From contig CALFLO010000157.1 in the NCBI GenBank assembly GCA_937880175.1, positions 1 to 6,715 on the forward strand: a stretch of 6,715 nucleotides of DNA, given 5' to 3'. A program made the position numbers and the translations under genes. The first letter of the stretch is position 1; each line of letters starts with the position of its first letter. This document shows, in pieces, positions 1 through 4,720 of the stretch. This DNA is from an uncultured Gluconobacter sp. (lineage in GTDB: Bacteria; Pseudomonadota; Alphaproteobacteria; Acetobacterales; Acetobacteraceae). A model generated the notes under the pieces. The model did not search any database. It worked only from the letters and a program-made list of their open reading frames with translations, and was not told the DNA's origin.

Positions 1-1126
1 GCCAGCTATCGACCCGCAGACCCTTGGCGTCCGTAACTGGGACACTGACTTCCGTCTGAAGACCGGGAGATGGCTGAAAATTCTTTCCCGGATCTTCAGC
101 GTAAATCCGCGCCTCGATCGCATGGCCCGAAGGTATGAGCGCTTCGACAAGCGAATAAAGAGGAGCAAGGGTTCCGGCCGCCAGTTCAATCATCCAGCGG
201 ACGAGATCCACACCCCAGACTTCTTCCGTAACGCCGTGCTCGACCTGGAGACGGGTATTGACCTCCAGAAAATAGAAATCTCTCGACGCAGCGTCATAGA
301 CAAACTCCACCGTACCGGCACTTCGGTAGTTGACCGCCTTGCTGAGCCGGACCGCTGCTTCGCAAAGAGCATCGCCCATTCCCTCCGGCAGTCCCGGAGC
401 AGGTGTCTCCTCAATAACCTTCTGGTTACGCCGCTGAACTGAACAATCCCTGACACCGAGGGAAATTACCTCTCCCCGACCGTCCCCGAAAACCTGAACT
501 TCGAGATGACGCGCATGCTCGATATATTTTTCGATAAAAACGCCGGAATCGCTGAAGTTATTTTCCCCCAGTTGACGCACAGTATCGAATATTCCGACGA
601 GTTCCGCTTCGCTCTTGCAGACCCGCATGCCAATACCGCCGCCCCCGGCCGTGCTTTTGAGCATGACCGGATAGCCAACTTTTTCCGCGGCAGCCTGCGC
701 ATCTGGCAGATTTTGTAGCAGCACCGACCCTTCGAGGAGCGGCACGCCTTTGGCCGCAGCCAGCGCCCTGGCCTCGTGTTTCAGGCCGAACGCCCGAAGC
801 TGGGCCGGTTCAGGGCCGATAAAACTGATCCCTGCGGCGTGACATGCCTCGGCGAACCCAACATTTTCTGACAGGAAGCCGTATCCTGGATGGATCGCCT
901 GAGCTCCCGTTTCCTTTGCGATCTCGATAATTCGTTTCGCATTCAGATAAGTCTGCGAAGGCCCCCCTTCACCGAGCGACACAGCGATATCCGCATCACG
1001 AACGTGCAGACTTGCTGCATCCGCCTCGGCATAAACCGCGACCGGACTGATCCCCATGGTTCTTAATGTTCTGATGATTCTGCACGCAATTGCACCGCGG
1101 TTGGCAATAAGAACGCGATCAAACAT
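1..1126 (-). CDS. uca: Urea/guanidine carboxylase, N-terminal part (biotin carboxylase domain), partial
   Basis: The frame is open from an ATG at 1126 leftwards to the window edge, giving 375 codons without a stop; the rest lies outside. The protein starts MFDRVLIANRGAIACRIIRT, the usual start of urea carboxylases. Visible parts are the biotin carboxylase N-lobe (about 1-110, with HPGYGFLSEN at 79-88), the ATP-grasp domain with a glycine-rich loop (K157, G161-G164), the catalytic stretch E288-V-N-T-R-L-Q-V-E-H297, and the start of the C-lobe (EARIYAEDP, 338-346). The family carboxylates urea or guanidine using ATP and bicarbonate, and passes the carboxyl group through a biotin carrier to a carboxyltransferase domain; those later domains are not in the window. 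The guanidine-I aptamer upstream and the deiminase genes on the other strand point to guanidine as substrate. The chosen ATG has only a weak ribosome site, and a short leader frame overlaps it. Family assignment is sure; substrate is inferred from context. Confidence 0.95.
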   Translation of the reverse strand, partial: MFDRVLIANRGAIACRIIRTLRTMGISPVAVYAEADAASLHVRDADIAVSLGEGGPSQTYLNAKRIIEIAKETGAQAIHPGYGFLSENVGFAEACHAAGISFIGPEPAQLRAFGLKHEARALAAAKGVPLLEGSVLLQNLPDAQAAAEKVGYPVMLKSTAGGGGIGMRVCKSEAELVGIFDTVRQLGENNFSDSGVFIEKYIEHARHLEVQVFGDGRGEVISLGVRDCSVQRRNQKVIEETPAPGLPEGMGDALCEAAVRLSKAVNYRSAGTVEFVYDAASRDFYFLEVNTRLQVEHGVTEEVWGVDLVRWMIELAAGTLAPLYSLVEALIPSGHAIEARIYAEDPGKNFQPSPGLQTEVSVPVTDAKGLRVDSW

Positions 1127-1175
1127 AGCGCGGAAATCCAGACTGCAGAGGGATGGTGGAAAAAGTATTCATCAT
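1119..1175 (-). CDS. Possible 18-residue leader peptide overlapping the carboxylase start
   Basis: Reading leftwards, a tandem ATG-ATG at 1175-1170 opens an 18-codon frame (MMNTFSTIPLQS...) that ends with TGA at 1121-1119. It therefore overlaps the first codons of the carboxylase gene in a different frame. A GGAG at 1188-1185 lies 9 nt before the first ATG, and AGGA is closer still. The carboxylase ATG itself has no comparable site. This geometry would suit translational coupling, in which ribosomes ending the leader restart at 1126. No similarity to a known leader peptide is recognised, and a frame this short can arise by chance. Confidence 0.3.
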   Translation of the reverse strand: MMNTFSTIPLQSGFPRYV

Positions 1176-1230
1176 GGTCCTGCACTCCGATTACACATAA
1201 GCCGGGCGGCCTTCCGGGCCACTGCAGCGT

Positions 1231-1326
1231 TATCTCCCGGGCTTTTATCCCGCCGTGTAACCTCGAAGCCGAGGTCGCGTGCTCTCGGACCAGTCTCCCA
1301 ACGTCAGTTGGGGCGGAACCCTAGCG
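1231..1326 (-). promoter_or_regulatory. Guanidine-I (ykkC) riboswitch, carboxylase copy
   Basis: Read on the minus strand, the segment shows the conserved blocks of the guanidine-I aptamer in order: CTAGGGTTCCG (from 1324), CTGGTCCGAGAGC, then ACACGGCGGGAT and AAAAGCCCGGGAGA ending at 1233. Two hairpins fit: one with six pairs (1297-1302 with 1307-1312, four-base loop) and one with five pairs (1261-1265 with 1270-1274). The family binds free guanidinium and generally turns genes on. It lies 57 nt upstream of the leader ATG at 1175 and 106 nt upstream of the carboxylase ATG. I see no hairpin followed by a U run between aptamer and gene, so how binding changes expression is not visible. The six-pair stem differs in sequence from the plus-strand copy yet keeps its pairing, which supports a functional RNA. 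Confidence 0.93.
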
Positions 1327-1339
1327 CGCCATTCATTTC

Positions 1340-1368
1340 AATCTCCTTCCGATACAAAAACGGGTCAA
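1340..1368 (-). promoter_or_regulatory. Candidate sigma70 promoter for the carboxylase transcript
   Basis: On the minus strand a -35 like TTGACC (1368-1363, five of six consensus bases) is followed after 17 nt by GAGATT (1345-1340). That -10 is poor overall but keeps the A at position 2 and the T at position 6. The predicted start would fall near 1333, just before the aptamer at 1324, which matches the spacing of the better plus-strand promoter to its own aptamer. The -10 is weak, so this is a placement by geometry. Another AT-rich option is TAAAAT (1430-1425), which lacks a good -35. Confidence 0.45.
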
Positions 1369-1433
1369 GGAAAATTTCAGGCATCACATCGCCGGGAAGG
1401 ACTGGAATCAGTTCCGGGTACGAAATTTTATTG

Positions 1434-1462
1434 TTGTAAACCCATATCGGGTCCGATATAAA
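1434..1462 (+). promoter_or_regulatory. sigma70-type promoter for the permease-deiminase-atzF operon
   Basis: TTGTAA at 1434-1439 and TATAAA at 1457-1462 are separated by exactly 17 nt, a close match to the housekeeping promoter, with a near-perfect -10. Transcription would start around 1469, a few bases before the aptamer at 1476. The -10 and most of the spacer are covered by a perfect inverted repeat (1444-1459), so the promoter may also be under protein control. Confidence 0.65.
1444..1459. promoter_or_regulatory. Inverted repeat overlapping the -10 box, operator candidate
   Basis: ATATCGG-GT-CCGATAT is a perfect 7+2+7 inverted repeat. It occupies the promoter spacer and the first three bases of the -10 element (1457-1459), where a bound dimeric repressor would block RNA polymerase. 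A related TATCGG (minus strand 1354-1349) sits inside the spacer of the candidate minus-strand promoter. The binding protein is not encoded in the window and its family cannot be named from the site. Confidence 0.4.
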
Positions 1463-1474
1463 AATTGGAAAGCC

Positions 1475-1567
1475 GCTAGGGTTCCGATTCAGTTCTCTGA
1501 ATGTCTGGTCCGAGAGCGCGCGGCCTCGGTTGCGAGGTTACACGGCGGGACAAAAGCCCGGGAGATA
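1475..1567 (+). promoter_or_regulatory. Guanidine-I (ykkC) riboswitch, permease operon copy
   Basis: The conserved blocks appear in order: CTAGGGTTCCG (1476-1486), CTGGTCCGAGAGC (1505-1517), and ACACGGCGGGAC plus AAAAGCCCGGGAGA ending at 1565. Hairpin stems are ATTCAG/CTGAAT (1487-1492 with 1497-1502, loop TTCT) and CCTCG/CGAGG (1524-1528 with 1533-1537). The first stem has a different sequence from the minus-strand copy but the same number of pairs. The last 35 nt are identical to the other copy except for one pyrimidine change (C here, T there). It starts roughly 7 nt after the predicted transcription start and should make the permease, deiminase and atzF genes respond to guanidinium. Confidence 0.95.
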
Positions 1568-1576
1568 TTGAGATGC

Positions 1577-1621
1577 CGGAAATGGCGTCGCATATCTTTC
1601 GTGATGTGTGCGCCATCTCCG
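1577..1621 (+). other. Long hairpin between the riboswitch and the permease gene
   Basis: CGGA (1577-1580), ATGGCG (1582-1587) and CGCAT (1589-1593) can pair in turn with ATGTG (1604-1608), CGCCAT (1611-1616) and TCCG (1618-1621). This gives about 15 pairs including one G-U, small internal loops and a 10-nt loop. It begins 11 nt after the aptamer. No U run follows, so it does not look like a terminator. It buries the GTG at 1608, the most upstream in-frame start of the permease. It may be part of the expression platform or simply a spacer structure. Confidence 0.45.
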
Positions 1622-1641
1622 TCTGATTAGGCCGGAGAAGA

Positions 1642-1734
1642 ATGACGATGACACACCATACATGTCTTCTCGCAAAGACGAGCCACCGACGAGGCCGGAG
1701 CGCCTGTCCGCTTACGATGTGTGTAACACCGTGA
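1642..1734 (+). CDS. Possible 30-residue upstream frame overlapping the permease start
   Basis: ATG at 1642 is preceded by GGAGAAG at 1634-1640, the best ribosome site in this leader. It opens a 30-codon frame (MTMTHHTCLLAK...) closing with TGA at 1732-1734, inside the permease gene but in another frame. Translation here would compete with, or be coupled to, the permease start at 1662. The product resembles no known protein. It could be a leader peptide, or the site may serve the permease at an unusual distance. Confidence 0.25.
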   Translation: MTMTHHTCLLAKTSHRRGRSACPLTMCVTP

Positions 1735-3257
1735 GCCCCGACGGCACGGTCTACGGGGAAACGCCTCCTCTGTCGCTCCGCCCGAAACCGGATAACGAAC
1801 GTCTCGCACTCCTCGGTTATCAGCAGGAGCTGCGGCGGGATCTCGGGCCTTTTGCATCCTTTGCCGCCGGCTTTTCGTTCGTCTCGGTTCTGACGACAGT
1901 GTTTGAGCTGTTTCCGCTCGGCTATTCTTTTGGTGGCCCCGCATTCTTCTGGACATGGCCACTCGTTTTCCTCGGACAGTTTTGCGTAGCGCTCTGTTTT
2001 GCAGAAATCGCTGCGCATATCCCGGTTGCAGGGGCCATTTACCAGTGGTCGTCGCGACTGGCGGTCCGGAACGTAGGATGGCTCGCCGGATGGCTGACGC
2101 TGATCGGTTACATCATCAGCGTGTCCGCCATTGCCATTGCCATGCAATCCATTCTTCCCAGCCTGTGGGATGGATTTCAGGTCATTGGCGGAGACCCGAA
2201 CGTGACAACGCTGACGGGCGCTGAAAACGCGGTCATTCTAGGTACGGCGACCATTCTGGCCAGCACGGTTATCTCATGCGCAGGCGTGCGTATTTCAGCA
2301 TTCGTCACGGTGACCGGAGTTTATGCGGAAATCGCCGGATTATGCGTGCTGATCGTAGCACTTTTCTGCAATACCCGGCGCGGCCTGGCTGTTACCGTCG
2401 ACACGACCCATATGTCGCCGGGAATGTCATCCTCCGGCGCCTTTCTGGCTTCGATGCTTATGGCCGTCTACGTCATGTATGGCTTTGACAGCGCCGCCGA
2501 ACTTTCAGAAGAAACGCGCGATCCGGCACGGACGGCGCCCCGCGCGATTATCCGCTGCCTTCTGCTGTCATTCGTCGCAGGTGGGCTCGTCATTCTGGGC
2601 GCCCTGATGGCAGCGCCATCGCTGTCTTCCGGCGAACTTGCGACAGTGGGCGTACCCTACGTCATCAATGCCATCACATCCGGAACCATTGGGCATATCC
2701 TGTTGGCCACGGTCGCCATTTCAGTATTTTCAGCAATCATCGCGATCCAGACCTCGGCTTCCCGTGTTCTCTTCTCAATGGCGCGGGACGGTGTCCTCCC
2801 CGGAGCCGGGCATCTCGCACAGGTCTCGCCCCGCACAGGAACGCCGGTTGCCGCCACCGTCTTCGTCGGCGTGTTCAGCGCCGCCTTCCTCGGCGTCAAT
2901 TACGGCGATTCATCCCTTTTCAGTGCCATTACGTCCTCGGCCGTGGGGGTGACGTATTTCGCCTATCTTCTGGTGACCGTGCCGCTTCTGGTCCGGCGCG
3001 TGCAGTGGATGACGTCTCACGCACCTTCCCCATTTGGTTTCGAGGAAAAGGGGCGCATCCGTCGCGCACTGATCAATCTGTGTGCGGTGGTGTGCGGAGC
3101 GCTGTTTCTTCTGAATACGCTCTGGCCCCGCAGTGAAGTGTTCGATCCGGGCGGAACACGACCTTACATGGTGGCGTTCCCCGCAGCCTTTCTGATCATC
3201 GCCCTCGGGACAGGGCTCATCCTTCAGAAATTCCAAAGTACCAGATCCGTACTCTAG
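1662..3257 (+). CDS. APC-superfamily amino acid/guanidinium permease
   Basis: This 531-residue inner-membrane protein has about 12 hydrophobic segments. Family signatures are GPFASFAAGFS (62-72, first membrane helix), FAEIAAHIPVAGAIYQW (113-129), the loop motif EETRDP (283-288) and SRVLFSMARDG (367-377) followed by SPRTGTP. These place it in the APC superfamily, closest in feel to the amino acid/choline transporter branch. It is the first gene after a guanidine-I aptamer and is followed by deiminase and allophanate hydrolase genes, so import of guanidinium is the likely role; this is inference. ATG 1662 is chosen, although the ribosome site GGAGAAG (1634-1640) is 21 nt away. The frame is open back to GTG 1608, which has no ribosome site and is trapped in a hairpin. 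The hydrophilic first 50 residues are probably variable, so the true start could also be slightly downstream. A gap of 50 nt separates it from the next gene. Confidence 0.88.
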   Translation: MSSRKDEPPTRPERLSAYDVCNTVSPDGTVYGETPPLSLRPKPDNERLALLGYQQELRRDLGPFASFAAGFSFVSVLTTVFELFPLGYSFGGPAFFWTWPLVFLGQFCVALCFAEIAAHIPVAGAIYQWSSRLAVRNVGWLAGWLTLIGYIISVSAIAIAMQSILPSLWDGFQVIGGDPNVTTLTGAENAVILGTATILASTVISCAGVRISAFVTVTGVYAEIAGLCVLIVALFCNTRRGLAVTVDTTHMSPGMSSSGAFLASMLMAVYVMYGFDSAAELSEETRDPARTAPRAIIRCLLLSFVAGGLVILGALMAAPSLSSGELATVGVPYVINAITSGTIGHILLATVAISVFSAIIAIQTSASRVLFSMARDGVLPGAGHLAQVSPRTGTPVAATVFVGVFSAAFLGVNYGDSSLFSAITSSAVGVTYFAYLLVTVPLLVRRVQWMTSHAPSPFGFEEKGRIRRALINLCAVVCGALFLLNTLWPRSEVFDPGGTRPYMVAFPAAFLIIALGTGLILQKFQSTRSVL

Positions 3258-3307
3258 GCCATCAGCAGGCGACGGCATGACGTTCGTCAGCACTAAGGAG
3301 TCATTCC

Positions 3308-4045
3308 ATGAACCATTCGGCTGAATTTCCGACCCTCAATCCGACCCTGTACCGGGAAACCATTCCCGGCGGCAGCCATCGCTCCCTGATCCTGCGTGCA
3401 GGCCAGAAACTGCGTCTGACGGATATTGAGGGAGGTGGAAACCTCTCCTTCATGGCCCTGAACGCGAAGCAGTTGACCGAGCGACTGAATCTTCCTGACA
3501 CACTCAAGGCGCAGCACACGGCCTTCGTGACCGAAGGCCACTGCCTGTACTCGGATATGGGGCGCGTCCTGCTCGCGATTACTGCGGATACCTGCGGCTG
3601 GCACGACTGTTTTGGCGGCGTGCTGAATGCCGAGGAAGCACGCGAGAAATATGGCGCAGGCCGCTTCGGGGATTTGCGCAACGGGTTCCACCGCAACGGG
3701 TTCGAAAATCTGCTCGTGGAGATGGGGAAATGGGATCTGGATTCACAGGACATCCAGATGATCGTTAATTTCTTCAGCAAGGTCGCGGTCGCCGATGGCG
3801 GCTATCTGAACTACGTCCCAGACAACTCCAGTGCCGGGAGCTATGTGGACCTTTATGCGCCGATGGACACACTCATCGTCATGACGGCACTTCAGCACCC
3901 GATGGATCCGTCCCCCCACTACGCGCCCAAACCGATCGAATTTGCTGTGGAAGACGTCCGTGATGCCGGGATTACTGCCGCGTGCCGCCAGTCATGCGCC
4001 GAGAACGGGCGTGCCTTCTACAACACGGAACTCTTCTGCCTGTAA
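3308..4045 (+). CDS. Carboxyguanidine deiminase subunit (DUF1989, 'urea carboxylase-associated' family), first of pair
   Basis: The protein has 245 residues and no signal peptide or membrane segment. It carries the DUF1989 core: ADTCGWHDC (93-101, with metal-ligand candidates C96 and H99) and the NFFSKV stretch (154-159). Pairs of such proteins beside urea carboxylase genes were long called urea amidolyase-associated proteins, and were later shown to be the two subunits of carboxyguanidine deiminase (CgdAB), which converts carboxyguanidine to allophanate and ammonia. In this copy the position where its partner has SNC (188-190) reads TAL (193-195), so the third cysteine is absent and its active site may be altered. 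A strong AAGGAG at 3295-3300 lies 7 nt before the ATG. The second subunit starts 13 nt after its stop. Which of the two is CgdA and which CgdB is not decided here. Confidence 0.88.
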   Translation: MNHSAEFPTLNPTLYRETIPGGSHRSLILRAGQKLRLTDIEGGGNLSFMALNAKQLTERLNLPDTLKAQHTAFVTEGHCLYSDMGRVLLAITADTCGWHDCFGGVLNAEEAREKYGAGRFGDLRNGFHRNGFENLLVEMGKWDLDSQDIQMIVNFFSKVAVADGGYLNYVPDNSSAGSYVDLYAPMDTLIVMTALQHPMDPSPHYAPKPIEFAVEDVRDAGITAACRQSCAENGRAFYNTELFCL

Positions 4046-4058
4046 GGAATTCTGAGCG

Positions 4059-4694
4059 ATGTCCATCATTTCCAGCACGTTCGATCCCGCCAACGCCGTT
4101 TCCCGCCATATCATCGGAGCAGGCGAGCCCTATGTCTTTGACGTCAAGAAAGGCCAGACTCTCCGTCTGCTCGATCTCGAAGGCAATCAGGCAGTCGATA
4201 CGCTCTTCTACAATGCCAATAACACGCGCGAGCGCTATGACGTGCAGCGCACCATCCGCAGGCAGAAGGCTCTCTTTCTGACCACCGGAACAGTTCTGTA
4301 TTCCAATCTCGGTGGTCCTCTGGCGACGATCACCGCCGACACATGCGGACAGCACGACACACTTGGCGGAGCCTGCTCGCAGGAGAGCAATACGGTCCGT
4401 TATGCAACTGACCGTTTTTACATGCACAGTTGCCGTAACAATTTTCTTTGCGGCTGTCTTCAGGATGGCCGCCTGAGCAAGCGCGATCTGGCACCCAACA
4501 TCAATTTCTTCATGAATGTTCCCGTCACGCCGGACGGTACGCTGGTCTTCGCGGATGGCGTCTCCGCTCCCAAAAAATATGTGGAACTGAAAGCTGAAGT
4601 CGATCTGATCGTCGTGATCTCGAATTGCCCCCAGCTCAATAACCCCTGCAACGCGTGGAATCCGACCCCGGCAGAAGTGCTCATCTGGGACTGA
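4059..4694 (+). CDS. Carboxyguanidine deiminase subunit (DUF1989 family), second of pair
   Basis: This 211-residue cytoplasmic protein is homologous to the preceding one. It shares the ADTCGQHD motif at the same residue numbers (93-100, C96, H99), the NFFM stretch (149-152) and a YSNLG segment equivalent to YSDMG. It also has cysteines its partner lacks: C125, C131 and C133 around RNNFLCGC, plus C190 and C197 in SNCPQLNNPCNAWNPTP, the usual C-terminal DUF1989 signature. It therefore looks like the subunit with the complete metal site; the metal role is family knowledge, not seen directly. AAGGA at 4044-4048 overlaps the upstream stop and lies 10 nt before the ATG, so the two subunits are probably translated together in matched amounts. 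The gap to allophanate hydrolase is 26 nt. Confidence 0.9.
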   Translation: MSIISSTFDPANAVSRHIIGAGEPYVFDVKKGQTLRLLDLEGNQAVDTLFYNANNTRERYDVQRTIRRQKALFLTTGTVLYSNLGGPLATITADTCGQHDTLGGACSQESNTVRYATDRFYMHSCRNNFLCGCLQDGRLSKRDLAPNINFFMNVPVTPDGTLVFADGVSAPKKYVELKAEVDLIVVISNCPQLNNPCNAWNPTPAEVLIWD

Positions 4695-4720
4695 TCCATA
4701 AACAGACGAAGGACTGGACG

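Noticed and set aside
122..442. A plus-strand open frame of 106 residues and similar ones up to 718.
   Set aside because: They are antisense to the clear biotin carboxylase frame on the minus strand.
1304..1336. A 10-codon minus-strand frame (MNGALGFRPN) with a perfect AAGGAG six bases before its ATG, running into the riboswitch.
   Set aside because: The ribosome site overlaps the best-placed -10 of the carboxylase promoter, so with a start near 1333 neither the site nor the ATG would be transcribed. It stays possible only if an upstream promoter is used.
1127..1661. CRISPR, insertion sequence or sigma54 promoter in the intergenic region.
   Set aside because: The only repeats are the two aptamers; there are no spacers, transposase remnants or GG-N10-GC elements with a proper -24/-12 sequence.
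1476..2147. A 223-residue minus-strand open frame.
   Set aside because: It runs antisense through the plus-strand riboswitch and the permease N-terminus, has low-complexity basic composition and no recognisable domain.
4655..4720. Upstream extension of allophanate hydrolase to ATG 4655.
   Set aside because: It lies within the preceding gene, lacks a ribosome site and precedes the typical N-terminus; ATG 4721 has GAAGGA at 7 nt.
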